A DNA stretch of 64,000 nucleotides from Macrosoma leucophasiata (Eukaryota > Arthropoda > Insecta > Lepidoptera > Hedylidae): contig JAWQUS010000025.1 in the NCBI GenBank assembly GCA_036365455.1, forward strand, positions 27,068,001 through 27,132,000. Reading direction: 5' to 3'. Below, piece after piece: positions 46,492 through 57,300 of this stretch. Each line of letters begins with the position of its first letter. The stretch's first letter is position 1. Below the pieces are notes generated by a model. The model was not told the DNA's origin and did no database searches. It worked only from the letters and a program-made list of their open reading frames with translations. The translations under genes were made by a program, and so were the position numbers.

Positions 46492-46979
46492 TGTAATCTA
46501 TTAATTATAATAAGAAAATTACTTTAATATGGGCTACGTACCTACCTACTCATATGTTTGAAGTCGGTGCCAAGTTGAATAAAAAAATTTAGAGCCTATT
46601 TCACTGCGATTCATTAAGCCGCATTTGTTAACACTGCAACAACACATTAGTTCTAACGCGCGGGCCGCACTATTGGCTTGGCACCGACTTCAAACCTATG
46701 AGTAGGTAGGTACGTAGCCCATATTAAAGTAATTGTCTTATTATTATTAATAGATTACGTGTTTATTCCCTTAAAATGAAATTATCTAATTGAGTTTATT
46801 TATCGCTTTTTAGTGTTTTTTGTCTATTCAGTTTTTTTTTTGAAGGCGGTTTTTTTTTTAATTTTAAAATAATTTATTTTTTTGCTTTTTAGTGGTGTAA
46901 CTTTTATTAGTATTAAGTACTACAGTAAAAGTAGGTAGGTATTTTAACTACTACTAATATCTATAGTCTTTATCATCAG

Positions 46980-48005
46980 TTCTAGAGGTGTGTTACAGCG
47001 GCTTTTCTAGAATAGCAACGAAACGAAACTAACTTTTGAATTCTAATAGCGATTTCGAACACTATCTATTGAAGTAGCTGGTTTTTAGGCAGACAAGCAA
47101 AAGGCTAATTCAAAATGTAGAGATAAAACCCGCTATTAAGATAGATAGTTTTGTAACGTTTAAAAAACTCGCTTACCGCTACTGTAGTGATAGATTGTTT
47201 CAATAGGAACTGTGGCTCTTCCTTTATGACGCACAACACTGTTGAGGACATCTTCTGGGTAGGCTTTGTCCAGCTGTAGACATCTTTCGGCTGGAGTGAT
47301 GTTGATGATGGTGATGGTGGTAGTAGTGATGATGTTGATAGAGGTGGTGATGAAGTTGATGGGGTTGACGATAGACATGGTGATGTTGATGGAGGTGATG
47401 ATGAAGATGATGATGATGATGATGACGGTGATGATGATCATGACACGCATAATAATATAAACATCTCCTTTATCATCATCAACTCCATCATCATCATCTT
47501 TATCATAATCACCTCCATCATCATCATCATCACCTCTATCATCATCACATACGTCATCATCCCTTCCATCATCATCACCTTGATCATCATCTCCTCCATC
47601 ATCATCCCTTCCATCATAATCATTTTCATCCTCACCTCCATCGTCATCACCACCATCACCACCACCATCATCACCACCATCACCACCACCATCATCATCA
47701 CCATCATCACCACGGTCATCATCACCTTTATCATCACCTCCATCATCATCACCTCCATCATCATTTCCTTTCATGTGTGCTATGAAATTTGAGTAGTTCC
47801 CTCGATTTCTCCAGGATCCCATCATCACATATTGACATGGTTACAATGGGACCAACTGTAAGGCACACCCTTTCAAACAGAACCAAAATTATCCAAATCG
47901 GTGCAAGCGTTTTCAAATGATCGGTGAACATACATAAAAAAAATTAAAATAAATAAAGATCCGGACGAATTGAGAACCTCCTCCTTTTTTCAGAAGTCGG
48001 TTAAA
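46980..48005. repeat. Composite repeat block, copy A
   Basis: In order: GCGGCTTTTCTAGAATAGC, GTAGCTGGTTTTTAGGCAG, an RTE-like 3' end (CTTTGTCCAGCTGTAGACAT), a (GAT)n array at 47297-47438, an opposed (ATC)n array at 47471-47764, then an inverted module with TTCCCTCGATTTCTCCAGGA and the end AGAAGTCGGTTAA. Copy B at 52261-53620 has the same order, so the block was duplicated as a unit. Confidence 0.7.
47297..47764. repeat. Opposed GAT/ATC arrays
   Basis: A GATGAT-rich array (47297-47438) faces an ATCATC-rich array (47471-47764) across a 30-bp spacer with CATGACACGCATAATAAT. Each strand can fold on itself. The long Asp/Gly open frame on the minus strand is an artefact of the array. Confidence 0.85.
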
Positions 48006-48299
48006 TAGTCTTGCAACGTTGCAACTGATAAGTACGATAGTAGTTATTACATAACCATCTAACTGGCACTCAATAGTGGTGGAATTTGGCGGCAGACAGT
48101 TCAGCTAATGCATGGTGCTTGTGCCACAAGGATAACACTAAGTTTCTACCCGTAAGGAGCTGAGGTTCACATGAGTTTCAGAGTGCACTACTATGTGATC
48201 AACCTGCACGGAGCGCGATCTCCGTCACCGAGCATAGAGCTAGTTTTGGAAACTGGAGCTGAAGGTTTCATGAGTTTCAGCGTGCACTACTCTGTAGCC

Positions 48300-48480
48300 G
48301 GACTGCGGCGGAGTGCGCGGGGCACGCGAGAGGGGTCGGCGGGGGTGGGCTGGGGAGGTAGGGGGGGAGGGGTCAGAGCGCGGGCACACAGGGCGCGCGC
48401 TTATCGCGACCCGCTCCCCCTCGCGCCCCTCGCCCACCCGCCACTCGCCCGCGTGCGCTCGCGCTTCGTTACAGTTAAAT
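48300..48480. promoter_or_regulatory. CpG island with GATA site
   Basis: 180 bp of dense CpG with CTTATC at 48400-48405 (GGCGCGCGCTTATCGCGACC). Just left of it, ATGAGTTTCAG and GTGCACTACT words are duplicated 97 bp apart (48171 and 48268). No splice-supported exon was found next to it. It may be an internal promoter or enhancer. Confidence 0.35.
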
Positions 48481-48590
48481 GTTAATCGGGTCGACAGTTT
48501 CTACTTTTCCAATATGTAACAATAATACCTATATTAAGAGATTAACTAAATAAATACAAGCTGTCCCGGCGAACTTCGTAATGGTCCAAG

Positions 48591-49535
48591 AGATACTGAA
48601 CCCTCCGAGCACCGTTAGCCCCGTAAGGCTAGACATTTTTGTAGGGATAAATAATAACACGCTAAGTACAAACACCATCGCCTGGCAAGGACCAACCAGT
48701 CACGTCACAAATCCCACATTTTTGAAAATGTAAAAAAAAAAAACTTGTCGCTGTAAGCTTGAAATTTTTTTATGATTTAGTTGATACATAGTGAAGTTTA
48801 AAAAAAAATTGACACTCGTTTTGGATGAGCACAAGTGCCTGCCAGGCGAACCGAAAGGTGTTCTCAAATACCTACATTCTTAGAATATCTTTGATTGGGT
48901 GTGCTATATTTATGAATTAAAATAAACTTTCTTCTGTAAAGTTGAAATTTATATAGGTGTTTGTCTAAGATATTTGAAGTAGGTACAGGCGGTTCTAAAT
49001 AGCATAAAAAATCGGCCAAGTGCGAGTCGGACTCGCGAACAAAGTGTTCCGCACAAAAAAATTTGCTTAAAAATTACGTTTGTTATATGGGAGCCCTTGA
49101 TGTTTACTTTATTTTTATTTATTTATTTATTATGAAAGTAATATACAAATCAATATTTTGTGAAAATTTTATAGTCTACCTGCTACCGTTATTAAAATTG
49201 AGCAAAAATACGGAAAAAAAAACACGTTTATTGTATCGGGACCCCCTGAATATTATTATTTTTTTAATTTTTAGTATTTTTTCTTATAGCGGCAATGGAA
49301 ATACATAACTTGTTACAATATCAGCTTTTTAGCTATCACGGTTAATGACCTACCTACAGCCTGAAAATTTAAAGCGACAAGTTTTTTTTTTAACATTTTT
49401 AATAATGTAGGGTTGGTGACGTGACTGGTTGATCCTTACCAGGCGATGGTTTTTGTACTTAGCATGTTATGATTTATCGCTACAAAAATTTCTAGCCTTA
49501 CAGAGTCAACGGTGCTCGGAGGGTTCAGTATATCT
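48591..49535. mobile_element. Element with 165-bp inverted terminal arms
   Basis: 48591-48757 and 49371-49535 are inverted copies, roughly 90 percent identical by eye (for example GAACCCTCCGAGCACCGTT at the left and its complement at the right). The central 600 bp holds a GGGTTCCGTA-family repeat (49008-49330) and no credible coding sequence. It is a foldback or MITE-like DNA element. A target duplication was not evident. Confidence 0.75.
49008..49330 (+). repeat. GGTTCC-family repeat inside foldback element
   Basis: Starts AATCGGCCAAGTGCGAGTCG and continues through ATAGCGGCAATGGAAATAC and TAGCTATCACGGTTAATGAC. The usual GGAACCCTAA end is missing. Confidence 0.5.
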
Positions 49536-49802
49536 CAGTTTATAACGCCTTAGCAGTACAAAATATCTCAACAAACACATTTTCATGTAGAATGATACTT
49601 ACGCATTGTCTAAAAGTTGTAAGTTCTCATGTGGAGCCAGGTTTGGAACAGCCAGCTCTACAAGCCTAGCATCACAAACTCTACACGTTAGTCAAAATAC
49701 CTAAGTTTTTTTGTACGTTGTTTGGTAATAAAAATAAAGTGGGGTTCTGCCTCGGACCCCAAGACAACAAACAAGCTCACAAGATGACAAATAAATTCAT
49801 TT

Positions 49803-49926
49803 AAGATGGACCGACGACTGGGTGAAGGTCGCGGGAAATCGCTGGATGAGGGCGGCCCAGGGTTCGTTGTGGCATTCTTTGGGGGAGGCCTTTGTTCAGC
49901 AGTGGACGTCTTTTGGCTGAAATTAT
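49803..49926 (+). repeat. RTE 3' end fragment
   Basis: Matches the last 120 bp of the intact RTE (GATGGACCGACGACTGGGTG to TCTTTTGGCTGAAAT). It is a very short 5'-truncated insertion of the same family. Confidence 0.85.
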
Positions 49927-50268
49927 GAACATTTGGAGATGAAAACGAAGCGTCGCTATTGTTTTGTTTAACAGTCGACAATCCATGTCGGACAATTGTA
50001 ACAAACTGATAATAAGAAGAAGAACTTCCGGATTAATTCAAAGAAGTAGAACTTCAGGATTGACCTTCAATAACATGATCTGCTATTAAACAATACATCT
50101 AAACATCTTTTCTCCATTTTTTATCGAAAACTAAAAATTTGTCGATGCCATAAAGAAATAACGAAATGCTTACTAATCAATCGATATGATAAGTTTTACA
50201 ATTCCAACTGAAATAAATACTTTATTGATTGGCATTGTGCGCATTCCATTGATAAAAAAATATTATCA

Positions 50269-50419
50269 ATGGAAGGCGCACTGATGAAAGACCAACGAAC
50301 GTTAGCATTCGACTACAAGACTAGAACAAGAGGTGGAGGTGGGCCGACCGCTGATCCGCTGAACAACGTGAAACTGGAGAGCGACAGTTTGGCAGAGTTT
50401 CATCAAATTCAAGTCTCAG
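50269..50419 (+). CDS. Candidate first exon on plus strand
   Basis: ATG at 50269 (context TATCAATGG) opens a frame beginning MEGALMKDQRTLAFDYKTRT and continuing DPLNNVKLESDSLAEFHQIQ to a donor-like TCAG-GTAACA after 50419 (phase 1). Codon use and composition look protein-coding and are unlike the AT-rich neighbours. If unspliced, it ends after 67 residues in an Ala/Arg-rich stretch that looks non-coding. No downstream partner exon was identified and I do not recognise the protein. It lies inside the proposed intron of the minus-strand gene. Confidence 0.4.
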
Positions 50420-50689
50420 GTAACACCCGAGCCGAGCGCGCCGCAGCCGCGAGCGCCGCGGCCTGCGGATGAATTACATATACAAAAACGAATTAAACAA
50501 ATAAAATACATATAGGTGATTCAAAATACGAGAAACACCTGTGAGGAGCCACTTCAAGTCTAAGTGACTGAATAACTTCACATCCTAAAAGCTTTTCTTG
50601 AACGTTTTATGAACATGAATAACAAGACCTCATAAACGGATTAGAATAAAATAAGAGCAAATAATAAAACAAATATAGATATTATACTA

Positions 50690-51152
50690 GATGTGCCCGC
50701 GACTTCGTCCACGTAAGAAAAAATAAGATTGTTCAGTATCTCTCCGAACGAAGTCGTGAGCGCAGCTAGTATAAAAGTAGCCTAAATTACTCCTTATTCC
50801 ATCAGCTATCTGCCAGAGAAAGTCCCATCAAAATCGGAGACACTCAAATTCTATTTATTTGTATGTAGGTATGTATGTATATGTATGGTAGTATGGAGAT
50901 AAAAGTAGCCTAAGTTACTCCTTATCACATCAGTTATCTGCCAGTGAAAGTCCCGTCAAAATCGGTCCAGCCGTTCCCAAGATTAGCCCCGCCTAACAGG
51001 CAGACAGACGGACAGACAGACAGACAAAAATAGTAAAAAATGTTGTTTTGGTATATGTACCGTGTATACATACTATACATTTAGTAAAAAGCGGTTATTT
51101 GAATGTTACAAACAGACACTCCAATTTTATTTATTTGTATAGATGTATAGAT
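50690..51152 (+). repeat. Helitron-like ends plus GACA-repeat retroposon
   Basis: Second copy of the two-part arrangement at 2926-3262. 50690-50770 carries the opposed GTGCCCGCGACTTCGTCCAC and GTCGTGAGCGCAGCTAGT ends. 50770-50895 and 50895-51152 are two tandem copies of the following repeat, the second with the (GACA)n run. Confidence 0.6.
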
Positions 51153-52074
51153 TTCTCTGTATCTTAAAAGGGGAAGTACACCTACTGCCTGCCATTCTTC
51201 TTACACAAGTTACTACAACTACCTAAAAGAAGAGTTCCCACACCCAAATTGTAAAACACTTGTTTCATTATTAAAGCATTTCTTTTACTGCACTCTCCAC
51301 GCTTCACTACGCATTGTCTAATCGGCAAAACGAAGCAAACATGTCTTGCGTACCTTCTGCCATGTACTGCAAAATTAAATGTTTTATGGAAGGAAGTGAT
51401 ACAACGCACTCCTAAACTACTCGTTAATGAAACATGTAGCGTCCACTACATTAAGGCGCCAACTAGTGGAATACAATAAAACCTCACAGTACTTATCTAG
51501 TACGGTAGATGGCGTGCATTCGAATTACATCGCACATGCGAAGATTTCTCAAGAGTTGGCATGTTGGCGGCCCGCCAGGCGCTATCACCTCGCCTGGTCG
51601 AAGGATCCTCCCTTTTCGCCGGAGGAACACTTCCACCCGTTCCTCCACATGTTAGTATAGTGGGAACTCGGCTTTAGGCGAATTGACGAGCGTCTTCGCC
51701 TCCCCCCCACGTCGGTAATCGGGGACAAATTTTTGTAGGAGGAAAATAGAACGTACTGATAGCAATAGTGCAACGCACACGTCCGACAAAAAGTCGGTGA
51801 AAAATAAAATCATATTATCCCCACGGATCCGATAATCGGTGGATAATGGAACGTTCGGAAATGTATGCGTCAACGCACACTACTCACCGACTCACCGACA
51901 GTCAACCGCAACGGAATAATCTAAGAGCCGAACCTAGGTCAACCTTCACCTATCTGTTTACCGAATTAACCATTTTTTTGGTCAAATTTCTAACATGAAC
52001 AAACATGTCTTGCATGTATTGCCTATACTATAGAAATATGTTCATAAGTATGATTAATTAAAAAACCACCGACA
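51153..52074. other. Intronic DNA, no recognised gene
   Basis: No splice-supported exon. A GC-richer patch at 51555-51660 is open in one frame but has no domain I recognise. Confidence 0.4.
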
Positions 52075-52087
52075 AAAAAAAAACTGA

Positions 52088-52260
52088 ATAGGCAAAAACA
52101 CTAAAAAGCGAAAAGTAAACTCAATTAGATAATTTCATTTTAAGAGAATAAACACGTAACCTTTTAAATATAATAAGACAATTACTTTAATATGGGCTAC
52201 GTACCTACCTACTCATAGCTTTGAAGTCGGTGCCAAGCCAATAATGCGGCCCACGCGTTA
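52088..52260. repeat. Solitary foldback arm
   Basis: An uninterrupted copy of the arm described at 42903-46824, including CTCAATTAGATAATTTCATT, the empty RTE target site, and CACGTAACC, the empty BMC1-like target. It runs on into composite block B. Confidence 0.8.
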
Positions 52261-53620
52261 GGAGCGTAGAGGCTTTTCTGGAATGGCAACAAAACGAAAC
52301 TAGCTATTGAATTTTAATGGCGATTTCGAAAACTATCTATTCCAGTAGCTGGTTTTTAGGCAGTCAAGCAAAAGGCTAATTCAAAATGTAGAACAATTAA
52401 CATAGCTAGTTTTGTAATGTTTAAAAAACTCGCTAACCGCTACTGTAGTGATAGATTGTTTCAATAGGAACTATGGCTCTTCCTTTATGACGCACAACAC
52501 TGTTGTGGACATCTTCTGGGTGGACATCTTTCGGCTGGAGTGATGTTGATGATGGTGATGGTTGTTGGGGTTGATGATAGACATGGTGATGACGGTGATG
52601 TTGATGGAGGTGATGATGAAGATGATGATCATGACACGCATAATAATGTGATCATCTCCTTTATCATCAGCACTTTCATCATCATCACCTCTTCCATCAT
52701 CATCATCTTTATCATAATCACCTCCATCATAATCATCACCTCTATCATCATCAAGTACATCATTATCCCTTCCATCATCATCACCTCCATCATCATCGCC
52801 TCCATCATCATCCCCTCCATCATAATTATCTTCATCATAACCTCAATCATCTTCACCTCCATCGTCATTACCACCATCATCATTACCATCATCACCACCA
52901 TCATCACCGACATCATCACCACCATCATCACCACGGTCATCATCACCTCCATCATCATCTCCTTTCAAGTTTCCTTCAAAGGAGATGTTGCAAAAATGTA
53001 TGGACCTCCGGCCATGTATTGTACACAATATCATTAACAGGCAAAATCAATATAAAAACGTTTTTCACTGCATATTTTCACTTATTTAGCTTTGTTTGCA
53101 GTTACAAAATATTATTTGCAGTTAGAATTGAAACTCAAACCAACATGGCGAATATGGCAGGCGACGTCATTTTGACATTTTCTTTTTTTAATTTGTTTTT
53201 TGTACTTGGAGAAAAAAGTAATATTTTCTAAATACTATCGAAATCGATTGCATGTGTTAATACTAAGAACTTAAACTAATCGATTTATAATTTAAAGAAG
53301 CGTCGGCTGTATCGCCGCCATGTTGAATATGGTTGAAAATGATACAATCGTTTGAATTAAATGTGGTAGTAACTTTAAAATATATTCTTGAATAAATTAA
53401 TTGTATTTTTTTCGGATTCTTCTTCAATTTACCCATTTTTTGAGGACGTGTACGAACTAGAGCCGAGCTCGCAACATCTCCTTTGAGTAGTTCCCTCGAT
53501 TTCTCCAAGATGCCATCATCACATCTTAACATGGTGACAATGGGACCACCTATGAGGTATACCCCTTTCCAGAATGTCCAAATTGATATAGGCGTTTTCG
53601 AACAATCGCGGTTTATAATA
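52261..53620. repeat. Composite repeat block, copy B
   Basis: Same order as 46980-48005: GGCTTTTCTGGAATGGCAAC, RTE-like tail near 52520, GAT array 52541-52630, ATC array 52661-52960, then after an insertion the inverted module TTCCCTCGATTTCTCCAAGA at 53490. Confidence 0.7.
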
Positions 53621-53787
53621 ACAATGTTTTAAACAAACGTGTAACGATTATTAGTATTATTACAGTAAAAGTAGGTATTTCAACTAAGAAGGTTCTATAT
53701 ACAGTCTTCATCATCAGTTCCACTTCATCAAATTGTGCCTTCTGATAGCAAACACACGGAACATTATATAATATCGAAATCCTTTCA

Positions 53788-53930
53788 AGTGTGCTATGAA
53801 ATTTGAAGAGTTCCCTCGATTTCTCCAGGATCCCATCATCACATCTTGTCATGATGACAATGGGCCCACCTGTGAGGTATACGGCCACAAGACACGGAAC
53901 ATTATTACTATAAAAAATATCGAAAATTAC
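53788..53930 (-). repeat. 140-bp module, inverted copy
   Basis: Inverted relative to the modules at 38530-39128 (complement of GATGATGGGATCCTGGAGAA). Ends near GGCCACAAGACACGGAACAT. Confidence 0.6.
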
Positions 53931-54083
53931 TTACTTACTTTAGTTTCTTTTAGTTTCAAACATATTTGTATGTATAACAAATAAAAAAAACTTGTTTAAA
54001 AAATGGATAAAACAATGTTTAATTAGGTAAACAGATAGGTAAAGGTCGACCTAGATTCGTCTCCCCTACTAGAAGGAGGTGTC

Positions 54084-54140
54084 ATTGTTCATCAAATGTA
54101 TTAATAATATCAATTATTATTAATACATTTGATGAACAAT
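54084..54140. other. Perfect 25-bp stem hairpin
   Basis: 54084-54108 (ATTGTTCATCAAATG...) is the exact reverse complement of 54116-54140, with loop ATCAATT. Confidence 0.95.
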
Positions 54141-54356
54141 TCTATAATATTTAAAAAACTTGCCTGGTCAAAGTCTCACATGTTATCACATCAGGTTGAC
54201 GAACATTAAATATCCCCTTTAATAAGCTCTGAGAGATTATTGGATCAACCCAGAACTTTCTTTTTTCACTTCTGTTCCTCAAAAGCCAGTGACAAACCTT
54301 CCTCTGTAAATCCTCCTTATACTCACGAGATTCTCTCTGCTCTGTTTATGTCGTGC

Positions 54357-55785
54357 TTCTCCACCGAGGGCAAAACGCCACAGGCGTGGCACAAAAGAGT
54401 GGTGGTATTGTTCTTTAAGAAAGGCGACAATACCCTTCTTAAAAACTATAGGTCCATCGCACTTCTAAGTCACGTCTATAAGCTGTTTTCGAGAGTGATC
54501 ACGAACCGTCTATTTCGCAGACTCGACGACTTCCAGCCTCCCGAACAAGCCGGTTACCGTAAAGGCCTTAGCACCATAGACCACATTCACACGCTGCGGC
54601 AGGTTATACAGAAAACAAAAGAGTATAACCAGCCCCTATGTCTAGCGTGCGTGCACTATGAGAAAGCCTTCGATTCGGTTGAAAAAATTTGCGTTGTGCT
54701 ACAGTCACTCCAGAGGTGCCAAGTTGACTACCGATACATCGAGGTGTTGAGGATGTTGTATGAAAACGCAACTATGTCGGTCCGGCTTCAGGATCAGAAC
54801 TCGAAACCTATCCAACTGCAGCGAGGTGTGAGACAGGGAGATGTTATATCTCCGAATCTGTTCACCGCTGCATTGGAAGACGTCTTTAAGCTTCTGAACT
54901 GAAAAAGACTCGGCATCAACGTTAACGGCGAGTACATCTCCCACCTCCGATTTGCAGATGATATCGTAGTCATGGCTGAGACCCTGGAAGACCTTGGCAC
55001 AATGCTCAATGACATCAGTTGGGCCTCCCAACGAGTGGGCCTTAAAATGAATATGGACAAGACGAATATCATGTCAAATGTCCATGTTACACCCACTCCT
55101 GTTATGGTCGAGGGTACTACACTCGAAGTTGTTGACAATTATGTATACCTGGGACAAACGGTCCAGTTAGGTCGGTCCAACTTCGAGAAAGACGTCAATC
55201 GCCGAATCCAACTCGGTTGGGCAGCGTTCGGGAAGCTACGGGACATCTTCTCCGCTTACTTACCGCAGTGTCTCAAGTAAAAGGTCTTTGACCAGTGTGT
55301 GTTGCCAGTGATGACTTATCGGACAGAAACGTGGTCGCTCACTATGGACCTCATAAGAAGGCTCCAGGTCACTCAGAGAGCAATGGAGAGACCTATGCTT
55401 GGAGTTTCTCTGCGAGATCAGAATCAGAATCAGAAACTCATTTATTCATTTAGGGTGACAGGCACCTTTTGTGATAGATCGAATAAGAAATAAGGAGATC
55501 CGCATGAGAACCAAAGTTACCGACATAGCTCACCGAATAGCGAGCCTCAAGTGGCAGTGAGCAGGGCACATAGCTCGAAGAACTGACGGCCGTTGGGGCA
55601 GAGCAGTTCTTGAGTGGCGACCACGAACCGGAAAACGAAGCGTATTCAGGCCCTCACAAGATGGACCGACGACCTGGTGAAGGTCGCGGGCAATTGCTGG
55701 ATAGGACCGTTCGTTGTGGCATTCTTTGGGGGAGACTTTGTTCAGCAGTAAACGTCTTTTGGCTGAAATGATGATGATGATGAAG
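54357..55785 (+). pseudogene. Dead RTE copy, RT to C-terminus
   Basis: 5'-truncated copy of the intact RTE, starting within the RT domain (homology begins at GGCAAAACGCCACAGGCGTG) and ending in the ATGATGATGATGA tail. It keeps FADDIVVMAE, but YEKAFDSVE is preceded by ACVH instead of AFVD, so one catalytic Asp is lost. Stops occur at about 54899 and 55278, a 56-bp LINE tail interrupts it at 55420-55475, and bases are missing near 55700. Clearly inactive. Confidence 0.9.
55420..55475 (-). mobile_element. 56-bp LINE tail insertion with TSD
   Basis: Inverted copy of the GATTCT-tailed LINE end seen at 1-96, flanked by AGATC on both sides (55415-55419 and 55476-55480). One of the shortest insertions in the window, and later than the RTE copy it interrupts. 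Confidence 0.75.
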
Positions 55786-55861
55786 ATTCCTCCGACAAAA
55801 AAACGGACGTGGGCGTTGAGTCGGCCACAAAATCGGTAATAAAAATCGGAGGAAATCATCA

Positions 55862-55975
55862 CATTGATGGTAAGTGAATATCATAGCCTTGAAACATCTA
55901 TATAAAAACCAAAGATTTCAACTTAGTTGTGTGGCCACTCCTGAGGTCTAAGCACTTATACCGATGCCTCTAAAA
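55862..55975 (-). repeat. Diverged BMC1-like LINE tail fragment
   Basis: Inverted. CACATTGATGGTAAGTGAAT and GTGTGGCCACTCCTGAGGTC resemble the copy at 34613-34900. Confidence 0.45.
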
Positions 55976-56516
55976 TGTTTACAAAAATAGCATTGAGGAA
56001 TAGAGTTATAATTCTATGGAAAATAGTTATATTGCCCAAAACATTTGCGTGTGGTTATAATTTCAAGTTTATAGGTATAAACCCAAATAAGTAGGCAGAG
56101 GTCTATAAATAACATAATTGCATTCATATAAAAAATATTGTTTAAGTAACCACGAATGGAAACCGTAATATGATTAATGTATGTGTATGTAGATGTACAT
56201 TGAGGATGAACTCTGAATCCCTCAGGCAACACGAAAAATATGACAATTGATTTCTTATTGTTCTTGGACCTTATAAGGCTCATTTGCTGCTTCAGGGACA
56301 TTCATTGGGTCCCTGAGACGCCACTGATAATGAGAGATCACTCCCCAAACCACGACTACCACTGAAAAACAGTTAGCAAACCCAGATTTTCAGGCCCAAC
56401 AGTACTTAGCAATAGGAAACGGCGTGTGTGTGTTTAATTGTATATACGACTATAAAACAAAACCTTTAATACTTTCAAATACGAACAAGTCTCACAAGAC
56501 ACTCTTTTTACTAGTG

Positions 56517-56732
56517 GTAGAGCTCTAGTGACGGAGCTCGCGGGTGTAGGCAGCACCGCATCACCTAATATATTTGGCGCTAAGTGGTAGTGTTCCGGTC
56601 AGGTGGTAATGTATGGCCCTGTAATTTCCGGCACAGAGGCATAACACCTTACACCTCAGGAGTGGTAACGCATCTGCATTTTGACCTCTGGTCAGTGTGT
56701 GGGTGTCTATAGGCTGCAGTCACTTAACATGA
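56517..56732 (+). repeat. BMC1-like LINE 3' tail, A-tail lost
   Basis: Starts TTTACTAGTGGTAGAGCTCT at the standard 5' base. An internal deletion removes the CAGCACTATC segment. Ends near CAGTCACTTAACAT. Confidence 0.7.
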
Positions 56733-56837
56733 TGTATCTATAGATGTATCCGAAGATGAAGCACGTTGGTCTAGAAAGTACCTATTCATTGATTTGAAGG
56801 TTGTAGTTTTATGGAAACAAAGAAGCCGGCAAAGTAT

Positions 56838-57300
56838 TCAATTACTTAGCTGTACGTATAATAAAAATGTAGAGCCGAAACGCTTCGTTCTAATTTGTGG
56901 TATGTTCACTATGTAGGGATGATACTTCGCCGTTCTCCTAGTTGTCCTATTGTAAAAAGGTGAAGAGGGAATTAGATTGTGTAGATCGTTCGCACATTCG
57001 CCGAAATGGATCCAATAGAAAATTGAGAGACACGCCACTTTACGGCGATGTTCGAGACTGAGCAGTTTCATGTTTACTAGCTTTGTGTCTCCAATTATTC
57101 TCGCAGCACGCCGATCAACCGACTCAAGGGCTTCGAGCTGGGATTTGGCCGACCCGTCCATAAGGTGGCAACAATACTCCATACACCACTGAACTTGTGC
57201 TTGATAGAAATTAAGCAGCTGATGTGATGTGAAGTACCTCCTTCAGTAACCTTATTCAGGACCCCAACCTTCATACCAGCTAATTTAGCCGAAATAGCTT
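56838..57300 (-). pseudogene. LINE reverse transcriptase C-terminal remnant
   Basis: Minus-strand frames give KLAGMKVGVLNKVT, then after a shift YFTSHQLLNFYQAQVQWCME, then HLMDGSAKSQLEALESVDRR and NRTTRRTAKYHPY. The order matches the post-RT region of the element at 39813-41234 (GVLNKARQYFTSGQLL, AGPAKYRLGPLDSLQKR, RTTRRREKFHPH) but at low identity. It is a distinct CR1/jockey-group lineage, with only the C-terminus left. Confidence 0.7.

Larger units (their letters stand above)
42903..46824. mobile_element. Foldback element with two nested insertions
   Basis: The left arm (42903-42948, 46176-46197, 46492-46574) and the right arm (46677-46823) are inverted copies totalling about 150 bp, nearly identical. 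For example ATATGGGCTACGTACCTACC at 46528 is inverted at about 46703. An RTE (42949-46165) and a BMC1-like unit (46198-46491) have landed in the left arm. The loop of about 100 bp is non-coding. A third copy of the arm lies at 52088-52260. Confidence 0.75.

Noticed and set aside
47160..47828. 222-residue Asp/Gly-rich minus-strand frame
   Set aside because: It is the translation of the ATC array and has no coding signal outside it. A matching array at 52.6-53.0 kb gives similar artefacts.
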